A stretch of 15,821 nucleotides of DNA from Candidatus Peregrinibacteria bacterium (GTDB lineage: Bacteria > Patescibacteria > Gracilibacteria > UM-FILTER-43-11): assembly GCA_030620215.1 (NCBI GenBank), contig JAUXFE010000004.1, positions 1-15,821 on the forward strand. The letters are read 5' to 3'. Positions within the stretch are counted from its first letter, which is position 1, and each line of letters opens with the position of its first letter. Under the pieces are notes generated by a model that made no database searches, had not been told where the DNA came from, and saw only the letters and a list, made by a program, of their open reading frames with translations. Below are positions 1 to 7,614 of this stretch, piece by piece. A program made the translations under genes and the position numbers.

Positions 1-447
1 CGCCGTCAGTTCAAAGAGATCAAAGGTATTATGAAAGGAACAGCGAAACCGGATTATAAACGATGTGTTGATATTGTTACAAAAGCTTCCCTTGTCCAAA
101 TGATACTTCCGGCTCTTATAGCAGTTATTTCTCCGGTTTTTGTAGGATTTGTACTCGGTCCAAAAGCACTTGGAGGTCTGTTGATCGGTGTAATCGTATC
201 AGGTCTACTTATGGCTATTTCTATGGCTAATGGCGGTGCTACATGGGATAACGCAAAGAAATACATTGAAGACGGTCATCATGGCGGTAAAGGTTCTAAT
301 GCCCATAAGGCTGCAGTGGTAGGGGATACGGTTGGTGATCCTTATAAAGACACTTCCGGCCCTGCACTTAACGCTCTTATTAAGGTTATAAACATGATTG
401 CGTTATTGATTGCAAGTTCGATAGCTACGACTAGTTTTCTTGGCTAA
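1..447 (+). CDS. hppA: Membrane-bound pyrophosphatase (ion-translocating), C-terminal part
   Basis: Integral membrane enzyme that couples hydrolysis of pyrophosphate to pumping of H+ or Na+. The gene is cut by the window edge: the frame is open from base 1 and gives 148 C-terminal residues of a family usually 650-800 long. Visible family signatures are the start RRQFKEI and [13 protein letters not shown], the loop [11 protein letters not shown], and [17 protein letters not shown], an Asp/Lys-rich loop of the Mg-pyrophosphate site. At least three hydrophobic helices flank these loops. An in-frame ATG lies at 31, but the conserved residues before it show that it is internal. The K+-dependence position (Ala or Lys in the GNTT motif) and the residues that decide Na+ or H+ specificity lie upstream, outside the window, so subtype cannot be judged. 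It converges on PEP synthase and ends at a strong terminator. Identification is firm. Confidence 0.95.
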   Translation, partial: RRQFKEIKGIMKGTAKPDYKRCVDIVTKASLVQMILPALIAVISPVFVGFVLGPKALGGLLIGVIVSGLLMAISMANGGATWDNAKKYIEDGHHGGKGSNAHKAAVVGDTVGDPYKDTSGPALNALIKVINMIALLIASSIATTSFLG

Positions 448-458
448 TTAGATATAAT

Positions 459-490
459 AAAAACCGTCCCGCTTAGCGGGACGGTTTTTT
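459..490. terminator. Bidirectional intrinsic terminator between convergent genes
   Basis: A perfect 9-bp GC-rich stem, CCGTCCCGC (464-472) with GCGGGACGG (476-484), closes a 3-nt loop. It is flanked by five A on the left and six T on the right, so both strands read as hairpin plus U-run. It lies 12 bp after the pyrophosphatase stop and 11 bp after the PEP synthase stop on the other strand, so it should serve both genes. Confidence 0.9.
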
Positions 491-500
491 TAATTACAAA

Positions 501-2918
501 TTATTTTTTCTTTGTCAGATCCACCATCGTTTTAATCACCGTATCCGGATTAAGCGACATACTATCAATACCTTCTTTCGCAAGGAAGCGGGCGAATTCG
601 GGATAGTCACTTGGTGCCTGACCACAGATGCCGACTTTTCTGTGCTTCTTTTTACCGATCTTGATGATCTTTCTGACCATTGATTTAACGGCTTCATTTC
701 TCTCGTCGAATACATGACGTACAAGTTCAGAGTCTCTATCCACACCAAGCGTAAGCTGAGTTAAATCGTTTGAACCAATTGAGAAGCCGTCGAATATCTT
801 GCAGAATTCCTCACCGAGGATAACGTTGCTTGGTATCTCACACATCACATAGACCTCAAGGCCTTTTTTACCGCGGACTAGTTTGTGTTTTTTCATTTCT
901 GCCTGAACTTTTACTCCTTCCTCAATAGTTCTGCAGAAGGGGATCATAAGCTTTAGATTGGTGAGCCCCATTTCTTCACGTACCTTTCTCATGGCTTTAC
1001 ATTCAAGAGCAAAGGCGGCTTTGTATTTTGGATCGTAATAACGGCTTGCACCGCGCCAGCCGATCATTGGATTAGATTCCTCCGGTTCGTATTCAGTGCC
1101 ACCAATTAAATTAGCGTATTCATTTGATTTAAAGTCACTTAAACGCACAATTACATCTTTTGGGTAAAAAGCGGCTGCAATTGTTGCAACCCCCTGAGCC
1201 AGCTTATCTATAAAGAACTGGGCCTTGTCATCGTAACCCATAGTGAGTTCATCTATTTTTGCGATAACATCAGGATCTTTAAGTTTTTTATAATTAAGGA
1301 GAGCCAGCGGATGAATTTTAATGTATTCATTGATAATGAATTCCAAACGCGCAAGGCCAACCCCATCATTAGGGATAAAAGATGATTCGAAAGCCAAGTC
1401 GGGATTACCGAGATTCATCATTATTTTTGTCTTTGGCTTTTTCAGATGTTTTAGGCTTGTTCTTTTAACTCTGAATTTCAAAGCGCCTTCGTATACATTT
1501 CCGGATTCACCTTCGCATGCAATCGTGATCTTTTTACCTTTTTTAACAACTTCAGTTACATTATTTGTACCTACGACACATGGGATGCCAAGCTCACGTG
1601 AAACGATTGCGGCATGACAAGTGCGTCCTCCACGATTTGTGACTATTGCAGAGGCTATTTTCATAATCGGCACCCAATCCGGATCCGTCATATCGGTTAC
1701 CAGAATGTCACCTTTTTTAAATTGTTTGATTTCTTCCGGATTCAGAATTACATTAGCTCGTCCATTAGCTATTTTGGTGCCCACAGGTGCACCTTTTGTG
1801 AGGATTTTACCTTTTTGCATGAGTATGTAATCTTCCAAAACCGAAAGATCTTTTCGTGACTGCACTGTTTCCGGGCGGGCCTGAACTATGTAGAGTTCAC
1901 CGTTTATGCCATCTTTTGCCCATTCCATATCCATCGGCTTAAAGTAACCGGCTTCTTTACTGTAATGGTCTTCAATAATGATAGCCCATTTTGCCAGCTT
2001 TAAGACCTCATTATCCGTTATGCTGAATTTACGGCGCATGTTTTTATCAACCGGTATATTTTTAACAGGGGATTTTGATCCGCCTTCGGAGTAAACCATC
2101 ATTATCTTTTTTTCTCCGAGTCGTTTTGTGAGAATTGGTTTGTATCCTTTTTTAAGAGTTGGCTTAAATACATAGAATTCATCCGGATTTACAGCACCCT
2201 GTACAACATTTTCACCAAGACCGTAGGCTGAGTTGATAAGAACAGCATCTCTGAATCCGCTTTCAGTATCGATACTGAACATCACACCACTGGCACCAAC
2301 ATCAGATCTCGCCATTTTCTGCACAGCGATAGATAATCCAATTGTAAAATGATCGAATCCCTTTTCTTCACGGTAAAATATCGCTCTATCTGTAAAAAGA
2401 GAAGCAAAACATTTTTTACAAGCTTCTAAAACCGCATAATCTCCGCGTACATTTAAGAAAGTCTCCTGCTGGCCTGCAAATGATGCATCCGGCAGATCTT
2501 CGGCAGTTGCGGATGAACGAATAGCCGTATCACAATGTTTGCCATACATCTTCTCCATCTTTCGATAAGCTTTTAAAATCGCCTTGTTTAAATCTTCCGG
2601 GAATTCCGCATTCAATATTATTTGTCGTACTTTGTGACCACGATATTGCAGATCTTCAATATCATGAACATCCAAACCCTTAAGGGCTTTTTTAATATGA
2701 TCTTTAATACCTGCCTTTTCTGTTAAATAGTGGTACGCATATGCAGTTATTGCAAAACCGTTTGGAATTTTCACCTTCTTTTTGGTCAGTTTTCTATACA
2801 TTTCCCCAAGGGAAGCGTTTTTACCACCAACAAGAGGGACATCTTTAATGCCCAACTCTTTGAACCATAAAACAAGAGCGGTCTTGCGCGATTTGCGCTT
2901 AAATAGTTTTTTTAGCAT
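501..2918 (-). CDS. ppsA: Phosphoenolpyruvate synthase
   Basis: Converts pyruvate + ATP + water to PEP + AMP + phosphate (cytoplasm), the entry to gluconeogenesis from pyruvate. The 805 residues match the usual length of about 790-800. The N-terminal ATP-grasp domain shows LVGGKNASLGEM (about 29-40), AIRSSATAEDLPDASFAGQQ (about 132-151) and YIVQARPETVQSR near 350. The swivelling phosphohistidine domain has GGRTCHAAIVSRELGIPCVV with catalytic His435; GGRTCHA is the PEP-synthase form, unlike GGMTSHA of pyruvate phosphate dikinase. The C-terminal TIM barrel carries SIGSNDLTQLTLGVDRDS and GICGQAPSD with catalytic Cys765. The first dozen residues are basic (KKLFKRKSRK), a small addition before the conserved start. 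No good Shine-Dalgarno precedes the ATG; the leader is A/T-rich and about 20 nt long. It has its own promoter candidate, so it is probably separate from the upstream peptidase transcript. Confidence 0.96.
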   Translation of the reverse strand: MLKKLFKRKSRKTALVLWFKELGIKDVPLVGGKNASLGEMYRKLTKKKVKIPNGFAITAYAYHYLTEKAGIKDHIKKALKGLDVHDIEDLQYRGHKVRQIILNAEFPEDLNKAILKAYRKMEKMYGKHCDTAIRSSATAEDLPDASFAGQQETFLNVRGDYAVLEACKKCFASLFTDRAIFYREEKGFDHFTIGLSIAVQKMARSDVGASGVMFSIDTESGFRDAVLINSAYGLGENVVQGAVNPDEFYVFKPTLKKGYKPILTKRLGEKKIMMVYSEGGSKSPVKNIPVDKNMRRKFSITDNEVLKLAKWAIIIEDHYSKEAGYFKPMDMEWAKDGINGELYIVQARPETVQSRKDLSVLEDYILMQKGKILTKGAPVGTKIANGRANVILNPEEIKQFKKGDILVTDMTDPDWVPIMKIASAIVTNRGGRTCHAAIVSRELGIPCVVGTNNVTEVVKKGKKITIACEGESGNVYEGALKFRVKRTSLKHLKKPKTKIMMNLGNPDLAFESSFIPNDGVGLARLEFIINEYIKIHPLALLNYKKLKDPDVIAKIDELTMGYDDKAQFFIDKLAQGVATIAAAFYPKDVIVRLSDFKSNEYANLIGGTEYEPEESNPMIGWRGASRYYDPKYKAAFALECKAMRKVREEMGLTNLKLMIPFCRTIEEGVKVQAEMKKHKLVRGKKGLEVYVMCEIPSNVILGEEFCKIFDGFSIGSNDLTQLTLGVDRDSELVRHVFDERNEAVKSMVRKIIKIGKKKHRKVGICGQAPSDYPEFARFLAKEGIDSMSLNPDTVIKTMVDLTKKK

Positions 2919-2945
2919 GTTTATTTTTGTTATATATCAAAAGTC

Positions 2946-2974
2946 ATCGTAGCATAACTTGACGCTTGAGACAA
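2946..2974 (-). promoter_or_regulatory. Sigma70-type promoter candidate for ppsA
   Basis: Read on the minus strand: -35 TTGTCT (2974-2969), a 17-bp spacer, and -10 TACGAT (2951-2946) preceded by TGC, an extended -10. Each hexamer matches consensus at 4 of 6. The predicted start is about 20 nt before the ppsA ATG. Confidence 0.5.
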
Positions 2975-2980
2975 CGAAAT

Positions 2981-3080
2981 GTCTAAACCTTGATTCTCTT
3001 GATTAAAAGATTACTTGATTAGTAATTACCATGAAAAACAATCATGTAATCAAATGAATCCTTTGAATCATGGTTCAGAC
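2981..3080. repeat. 100-bp imperfect inverted element made of GATT/AATC words
   Basis: The ends are GTCTAAACCTTGATTC (2981-2996) and GAATCATGGTTCAGAC (3065-3080), complementary at 14 of 16 positions. The left arm has GATT at 2992, 3001, 3009 and 3017; the right arm has AATC at 3040, 3048, 3057 and 3066, so spacings of 9, 8, 8 are mirrored by 8, 9, 9. An inner hairpin pairs ATTACCATGA (3025-3034) with TCATGTAAT (3042-3050). It fills the gap between the ppsA promoter and the downstream 29-bp repeat. There is no U-run, so it is not an ordinary terminator; it could be a REP- or MITE-like element. Confidence 0.75.
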
Positions 3081-3082
3081 AA

Positions 3083-3111
3083 TTATTTTGAATAAGTTAC
3101 CAAATTATTAT
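3083..3111. repeat. 29-bp direct repeat, distal copy (cassette boundary)
   Basis: Identical over 29 bp to 4050-4078, with mismatches directly outside both ends. The other copy is the 3' end of the M23 peptidase gene including its stop codon, so this copy is probably the displaced or duplicated gene end. It begins 2 bp after the inverted element and contains the stop codon of the 312-residue gene. Confidence 0.9.
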
Positions 3112-4046
3112 TTAATTCTTTTTTCTAATTCTTCAAAAAAACTAGCACCTATCTGACGGCATTCCTCACTATCAAAATAGGTTTCTTTATCTTTTTCGTT
3201 TGGCGAATCAATCTTTAACATAAAACTGAACTTAATTATCCTTGCTTTATCTTTAGTGCTAACTGCATCTTCTTTTCTTAGATTAATTCTTAAATTTTTG
3301 TATTTTTTCTGCCATTCTTCAGACAGTTCTGTAACTTTGTCTATAAAACTATCTGATTTTGGGTTATCTAAATCCAGAAATACTCTTAAATATGGTTCTT
3401 TGTATCCTATGCTCAGGTGGCCTTCTTCTGAAGATAGATGACCGGTGCAGCCATCTTGTGATCGTCCCCAGTCTGTTTTATTAATAATATTGCATAATGG
3501 CCGTAATCCTTCATCGATTATTTCCGGAAACTCGAGTGGGTCTACGCTACCCATTAACAGCATTCCATAGTTTTTTAAAATATATGAATAAATTTCACTT
3601 TCACTCATATCTTCTGTACCTTCAGGAAAAACTTCATCCCGTGTTTTGTGGACTTTATTAATTAATTTAAATAATTTAGGCCAATTTACTTTATTGTCAC
3701 TGGTAAATATGTCGATTTGTTTATCTGCAGATAGAAGTCGCCGAACCTCCTGACGCAATTCTGCAGAAGGGGACAATGATTCTTTCTCCCATATATTTCC
3801 TGCCCACACTTGCCATTGCTCTGGTGTTGGATGGAATATCTCTTTTTCCCGATTGTAAATAAACCATTCACTAGTTTCTTTATTTCTAACAAAAATATGG
3901 CCTCTGTCTTCCGATAGCCATTTTTCCGGTATTTTATTTCCTTTTTCTGTTTTTGATTTAGCTTTACCCGAACGGATTAAAACCCACTCATCACCTGGTG
4001 GGTCGTTCTGTGGGAATTCATTTTTTTCATTTATTTCTTCTACCAT
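3108..4046 (-). CDS. Uncharacterised 312-residue cytoplasmic protein (cassette gene)
   Basis: I do not recognise the family. The 312 residues are charged and soluble, with no signal peptide or membrane helix. Three parts can be seen: a Trp-rich N-terminal part (about 20-90, with DEWVLI, EKWLSE, SEWFIYN, EQWQVWAGNIWE); a helical middle with LRQEVRRLL and KLFKLINKVHKTRDEV; and a C-terminal alpha/beta part with LRPLCNIINKTDWGRSQDGC followed by TGHLSS and then a strand, PYLRVFLDLDNP. The C-x-G-H group could be a metal or active site, which is inference. The ATG lies 3 nt after the stop of the peptidase gene, so it is promoterless and probably translated by coupling. The stop codon lies inside the distal 29-bp repeat. 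The ORF fills about 97% of the 967-bp repeat unit, so it looks like a single-gene insertion. Confidence 0.85.
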   Translation of the reverse strand: MVEEINEKNEFPQNDPPGDEWVLIRSGKAKSKTEKGNKIPEKWLSEDRGHIFVRNKETSEWFIYNREKEIFHPTPEQWQVWAGNIWEKESLSPSAELRQEVRRLLSADKQIDIFTSDNKVNWPKLFKLINKVHKTRDEVFPEGTEDMSESEIYSYILKNYGMLLMGSVDPLEFPEIIDEGLRPLCNIINKTDWGRSQDGCTGHLSSEEGHLSIGYKEPYLRVFLDLDNPKSDSFIDKVTELSEEWQKKYKNLRINLRKEDAVSTKDKARIIKFSFMLKIDSPNEKDKETYFDSEECRQIGASFFEELEKRIK

Positions 4047-4049
4047 TTC

Positions 4050-4078
4050 TTATTTTGAATAAGTTACCAAATTATTAT
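4050..4078. repeat. 29-bp direct repeat, proximal copy (3' end of the peptidase gene)
   Basis: Identical to 3083-3111, 967 bp away. On the minus strand it encodes the last residues NNLVTYSK and the TAA stop of the M23-SLH gene. The reading frame ends normally here, so an insertion at this point would leave the peptidase intact, as with many phage or island att sites at 3' gene ends. Confidence 0.9.
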
Positions 4079-6308
4079 CCAAAATATGCTTAAATCTATA
4101 AATCGTTTCTGCGACATCTCCACGTGTCATGCCATCGGCTGCTTTGAGTAAATTATCGGCAACCTCCATCAAATTTTTTCGATTTGTCAGATAAGCATAA
4201 GGTGCGTACCAAGCATCTTTTGGTACATCGGCATAAGGGTTAGCTGTAACACTATCTGTTAGATCAACACCATTTGTTTCGAATAACATCTTTAAATATT
4301 CAGCTTTGTTTACGGTGCTACCTGGTCGGAATGTTCCATCGTTATAACCTTTGACAATTCCTTTAGCCACAGCGGTACCCAATGCAGTTGCATACCATGC
4401 GCCGTTATCTGTATCGGAGAAGGTAAGTGATTGGCTTGGGCCGGTACCTGCATTGAATGCGAGCATCAGCATTTTTAATGCCTCAACACGATTAACTGTG
4501 TTGTTGGGCTTAAATGTTCCGTCCGAGTATCCGTTTATTACATCCTGATCAACTAAGTATTGTATAGCATCGTAATTTCGATGACTTCGACTTACATCTA
4601 CAAAGCTGGTTTTCTGCTCATAAGTTATAGGTTCGCTTTCTCCGACAATGGCTCCGTTTTGAGCTCGGATAACAATTCTACTTTCATCCGAAGATATTAT
4701 TCTGACAATTGCTATACCATTTTGGAAATCTTTAGCTTCTATTTGATTAGGGGTAATCGATGCACTACCTTCTTTTGCTATTATGGAAATTACTCCACTG
4801 AAGTTAACTGTAGGTGTTAGATTGCCGTTAACATCTACTGCTAATATTTCAATTGCTTCTGCAATATTTCTTTGAAAATGTCCGTCATGATCAATTCTTA
4901 GTCTTGATATTCCGGTTGCCTTTTCAATAAAGTTTACTTGATGACTGCTTTTGCCGATTAAAACATTTGCCGTACCTATTTCCGAACTATTTACAGATAT
5001 CTTAATTGCATTGTTATTGAAGTCAGATTTTTTGAATATTTTTTTAATTAATCTCCCTACACCACTTAACTCGACACGTATTTCATCGTTATCATCAAGT
5101 TGTGATATTTGATTTGATTTATCAATGGCTGTAATCGTTACTCCATTATTCAATAAACTTGTGGATTCTCCACTAAGATTAAATGTAAATAGAGAAGTAT
5201 CGATTTGAGATCCATCATCTATTGGATCATCTATTACGTCGACTGGAAGATCTTCGTCGCCTCCCGACGTGTCTTCTTCACCATCAGTACTTTCCGTATC
5301 TTGATTATCAGTGCTGTTATCACTGTTATCTGGAGTATTGTCGATACCGCCACTATCAGTGCTGGCCAGGCTATAAGCACCAAGGTATTTTGTGACATAA
5401 TTAATAGGGTTAATTGTATGAGTTATGGCATTTTCTTCGCCTAATCCGGCATTTACAGCTTCAAAGAAGCTAAGTCCTGCCGACTGTGAATCACTCCATG
5501 AAAAAGGCCAATATGGATGCCATGGAGCTGAATCACGATCTATTTGGAAATGTAAGTGAGGTGTTGTTGAAGTTCCCGTATTTCCACTTGTCCCTATAAC
5601 ATCACCTTTTAATACGTTCTGCCCTTCTGCAACATCTACCTTATCCATGTGTACATAACATGAATAAAGGGTTGTGGTTCCGCCGTCTGGATCAGGTGCA
5701 TTCGGATGCTGAATTACGACATGATGACCAAAGCCTGTTTCTCCCATCGAAGTTTTAACCACTTTACCGTTTGCTATAGCATGAAGAGGTGTGCCGACCG
5801 GCATTTTGATATCAACAGCCGGATGACTTCCTGAATATTCTTTATGATCCAATTGATAGTTACCCATGTAAACAACAGGGTAGGTTATTTTTGTGTTTCT
5901 GATTATGTCGTGATCTGTATTTCCCCAAATTAAATTGTCATTTGGGAATGCCATTTTAGTTAAATCGTAATTCGGCAGATTAACAAACTTATCAACTTCT
6001 GCGTATGTGGTCGTGTGATTATCACCACTCCAATTAGTCCAATCCGGTACCTTGCCTACAGGCATTGAGGTTCCGTTAAATGGTTGAGGTACCTCCAGTA
6101 TACTTGCCTTAAACCAAACACCCGTTTGTTCGTGAAAGTAAACAAAAGCCATTAAAGCTATTGTAACTACAGCGATGCCAGCGTATTTAAAATAGCGAAT
6201 TGTTTCAGAAGTAAAAAACAGACTTTTCATTCTTTTTTCTCGAAATTTACTTTTCCTGATTTTGCCTATTTTGTGAATGATGAATTTCACCAATTTTCTT
6301 TTCGGCAT
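4050..6308 (-). CDS. Membrane-anchored M23 metallopeptidase with three SLH domains
   Basis: Probable cell-wall endopeptidase (peptidoglycan cross-bridge or stem-peptide hydrolysis) held at the cell surface. The 752 residues read in order: a very basic N-terminus (1-28); one membrane helix (about 42-58); and an M23/LytM domain (about 140-260) with HPAVD (His162, Asp166), YVH (His220) and PHLHFQID (His251, His253), so the zinc ligands are complete. An Asp/Ser/Thr/Gly-rich linker (about 315-370) follows, then two beta-rich, probably Ig-like regions (about 370-560) and three SLH repeats (about 569-620, 628-682, 691-744; for example INGYSDGTFKPNNTVNRVEA and VKGYNDGTFRPGSTVNKAEY). A second possible start is Met27. 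SLH domains usually bind pyruvylated wall polymer, so one end may sit in the membrane and the other on the wall or S-layer. It has an extended -10 promoter, and the 312-residue gene follows 3 nt after its stop. Confidence 0.92.
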   Translation of the reverse strand: MPKRKLVKFIIHKIGKIRKSKFREKRMKSLFFTSETIRYFKYAGIAVVTIALMAFVYFHEQTGVWFKASILEVPQPFNGTSMPVGKVPDWTNWSGDNHTTTYAEVDKFVNLPNYDLTKMAFPNDNLIWGNTDHDIIRNTKITYPVVYMGNYQLDHKEYSGSHPAVDIKMPVGTPLHAIANGKVVKTSMGETGFGHHVVIQHPNAPDPDGGTTTLYSCYVHMDKVDVAEGQNVLKGDVIGTSGNTGTSTTPHLHFQIDRDSAPWHPYWPFSWSDSQSAGLSFFEAVNAGLGEENAITHTINPINYVTKYLGAYSLASTDSGGIDNTPDNSDNSTDNQDTESTDGEEDTSGGDEDLPVDVIDDPIDDGSQIDTSLFTFNLSGESTSLLNNGVTITAIDKSNQISQLDDNDEIRVELSGVGRLIKKIFKKSDFNNNAIKISVNSSEIGTANVLIGKSSHQVNFIEKATGISRLRIDHDGHFQRNIAEAIEILAVDVNGNLTPTVNFSGVISIIAKEGSASITPNQIEAKDFQNGIAIVRIISSDESRIVIRAQNGAIVGESEPITYEQKTSFVDVSRSHRNYDAIQYLVDQDVINGYSDGTFKPNNTVNRVEALKMLMLAFNAGTGPSQSLTFSDTDNGAWYATALGTAVAKGIVKGYNDGTFRPGSTVNKAEYLKMLFETNGVDLTDSVTANPYADVPKDAWYAPYAYLTNRKNLMEVADNLLKAADGMTRGDVAETIYRFKHILDNNLVTYSK

Positions 6309-6342
6309 TTTTTACTTTTTATTTTGTTCAATAAATCTTATT

Positions 6343-6371
6343 ATTATAGCAAATAATTGCCGAAAAAGCAA
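6343..6371 (-). promoter_or_regulatory. Extended -10 promoter candidate for the M23-SLH gene
   Basis: On the minus strand there is a consensus -10 TATAAT (6348-6343) preceded by TGC, with TTGCTT (6371-6366) at 17 bp as a weak -35. Predicted leader about 28 nt. The 11-bp repeat array begins 9 bp upstream of the -35. Confidence 0.65.
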
Positions 6372-6379
6372 TCGATATA

Positions 6380-6456
6380 CCGAATAGTTTACGGAATGTT
6401 AACGTATTGTTAACGTATTGTTGAAACTATTCGTGAACTATACGTAAACAATTCGG
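6380..6456. repeat. Array of about six 11-bp units in the divergent peptidase/recF gap
   Basis: Consecutive units from 6387 are GTTTACGGAAT, GTTAACGTATT, GTTAACGTATT, GTTGAAACTATTC (13 nt), GTGAACTATAC and GTAAACAATTC. The two middle units are identical. Inverted pairs are superimposed: CCGAATAGTTTACG (6380-6393) with CGTAAACAATTCGG (6443-6456), 13 of 14 complementary; and CGAATAGTTT (6381-6390) with AAACTATTCG (6424-6433), perfect. One unit is close to one helical turn, as in regulator operators or iterons. It ends 6 bp before the recF ATG. Confidence 0.7.
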
Positions 6457-6462
6457 ATTAAT

Positions 6463-7551
6463 ATGCGAATCAGTCACATAAAAATCAAAGGGTTCCGCAA
6501 CCTTAAGCCATTAGAGCTGAAATTAGACAAAGAAAAGTCTGTTTTTGCCTTTGTTGGGGCAAATGGGCATGGAAAAACAAATCTACTTGAGGCGATTTAT
6601 ATATGCGCGCTTTCCAAATCTTTTCGCACACGGACTAATTTGGATTTAATTGATTTTGATCAGGATTTTTGCAGTATTGAATGTTCGATTGAAAAAGAGG
6701 ATCCAAAAATATTAGAGGTGATCGTCGTCCGAGAGCCGGCTCAAAAAGTACTGAAAGTAAATGGGGTAAAAAGGAGTGCCTCAGATTTTATAGGCTTGCT
6801 TAAAGCAGTTTTCTTTTCACCGGATGATTTATCTGAAATGGCTTTTGCACCCCGTTTAAGGCGTCGGTATCTGGACGTTTTACTCTCTCAATTAGACCAC
6901 GAATATCTGAATAATCTGATGAAATATCAAGAGACTATTCGTAACCGCAATGCTTTGCTAAAGAAGATCAGAGAAGGGGAGTCTAAAAAGGATGAACTTG
7001 AGTTCTGGGATAATCAGATAGCAGAGTTCGGCTTATCCATAACTCAAAAAAGAGCGGATTTAATCGTCCAGCTACAGACTTTATTAAAAGACCTTTACAA
7101 GTCCATTTCTCAAACAGAAGATGATTTAGGGATAGTTTACCAGTCTAATATAGGTGAAGCAAAAGATAAGCAGGATTTGCTCTTAAAAATAACTGAAGAA
7201 ATCAGCCGTGATATTGCCACTGGCTCAACCCAGCTTGGCCCACATCGCGATGATCTTCAATTTACAATAAACGGTCATGATATGGTTTATTTTGCATCAA
7301 GAGGGGAGTGGAGGAGCCTTGTTTTAGCCCTTAAGTTTGCGGAAATCCAGCTAATTGAAAAAAAGACTGGAGAGAAGCCAGTCTTGTTATTAGATGATGT
7401 GTTTTCGGAGCTGGATGAGGTGCGACAGAAATATTTATTCAAAGCTATTAAAGGCACCCAAACCTTGATTACTACAACTCATAAAGAGTTTTTGGATGGG
7501 TTAGATGTGGAGAAGGTGGTTTATGCGGTGGAGAGTGGTGGGATTAATTAG
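6463..7551 (+). CDS. recF: DNA replication and repair protein RecF
   Basis: ABC/SMC-like ATPase that, with RecO and RecR, helps load RecA at single-strand gaps and stalled forks. At 362 residues it has the normal length. The N-terminal KIKGFRNL is typical of RecF. Walker A is GANGHGKT (32-39). Then come RRRYLDVLLSQLD (about 138-150), LGPHRDDL (about 258-265), a signature-like SRGEWRSLVLALKFAE (about 280-295; the usual SRGQ is SRGE here), and Walker B with the D-loop in LLLDDVFSELDE (about 307-318). The ATG is at the conserved start, with only a weak GGA about 5 nt upstream. recF often lies beside dnaA and dnaN; here it stands alone next to a cell-wall peptidase and a small unknown gene. A few nearby repeats could be its operator, and no clear promoter could be placed. 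Confidence 0.96.
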   Translation: MRISHIKIKGFRNLKPLELKLDKEKSVFAFVGANGHGKTNLLEAIYICALSKSFRTRTNLDLIDFDQDFCSIECSIEKEDPKILEVIVVREPAQKVLKVNGVKRSASDFIGLLKAVFFSPDDLSEMAFAPRLRRRYLDVLLSQLDHEYLNNLMKYQETIRNRNALLKKIREGESKKDELEFWDNQIAEFGLSITQKRADLIVQLQTLLKDLYKSISQTEDDLGIVYQSNIGEAKDKQDLLLKITEEISRDIATGSTQLGPHRDDLQFTINGHDMVYFASRGEWRSLVLALKFAEIQLIEKKTGEKPVLLLDDVFSELDEVRQKYLFKAIKGTQTLITTTHKEFLDGLDVEKVVYAVESGGIN

Positions 7552-7554
7552 AGT

Positions 7555-7583
7555 TTGATTTTATCTAATCTTTGGGATAATAT
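7555..7583 (+). promoter_or_regulatory. Promoter candidate for the 67-residue ORF
   Basis: TTGATT (7555-7560), a 17-bp spacer, TAATAT (7578-7583); each 4 of 6 to consensus. A shifted -10, GATAAT (7576-7581), is 5 of 6. It begins 3 bp after the recF stop and would give a leader of about 25 nt. Confidence 0.35.
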
Positions 7584-7614
7584 TACCCTCAATATTTTTT
7601 CACTTATCAAATTT

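Noticed and set aside
459..490. Terminator hairpin as a fourth member of the 32-bp palindrome family
   Set aside because: It is shorter (21-bp core), has a 3-nt loop and lacks the CCGAAGGCG ends; it is an ordinary terminator.
1321..1859. Overlapping open frames on the plus strand opposite ppsA
   Set aside because: They lie against the strongly conserved phosphohistidine domain of ppsA and show no protein-family features of their own.
501..2918. Pyruvate phosphate dikinase instead of PEP synthase
   Set aside because: The phosphohistidine motif is GGRTCHA and the length is about 805 residues, both typical of PEP synthase; the dikinase has GGMTSHA and is longer.
2981..3080. CRISPR array from regularly spaced GATT words
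   Set aside because: Repeat words are only 4-6 bp with 4-5 bp spacing and are mirrored on two arms; there are no long repeats or unique spacers and no cas genes.
6309..6462. Replication origin next to recF
   Set aside because: No TTATCCACA-like DnaA boxes, no dnaA or dnaN nearby and no clear unwinding element; the 11-bp array is reported only as a repeat.
7555..7614. TTG start for the small ORF after recF, adding 20 residues
   Set aside because: The extra residues overlap the promoter candidate, and an in-frame ATG at 7615 gives a more plausible protein; kept as a minor possibility.
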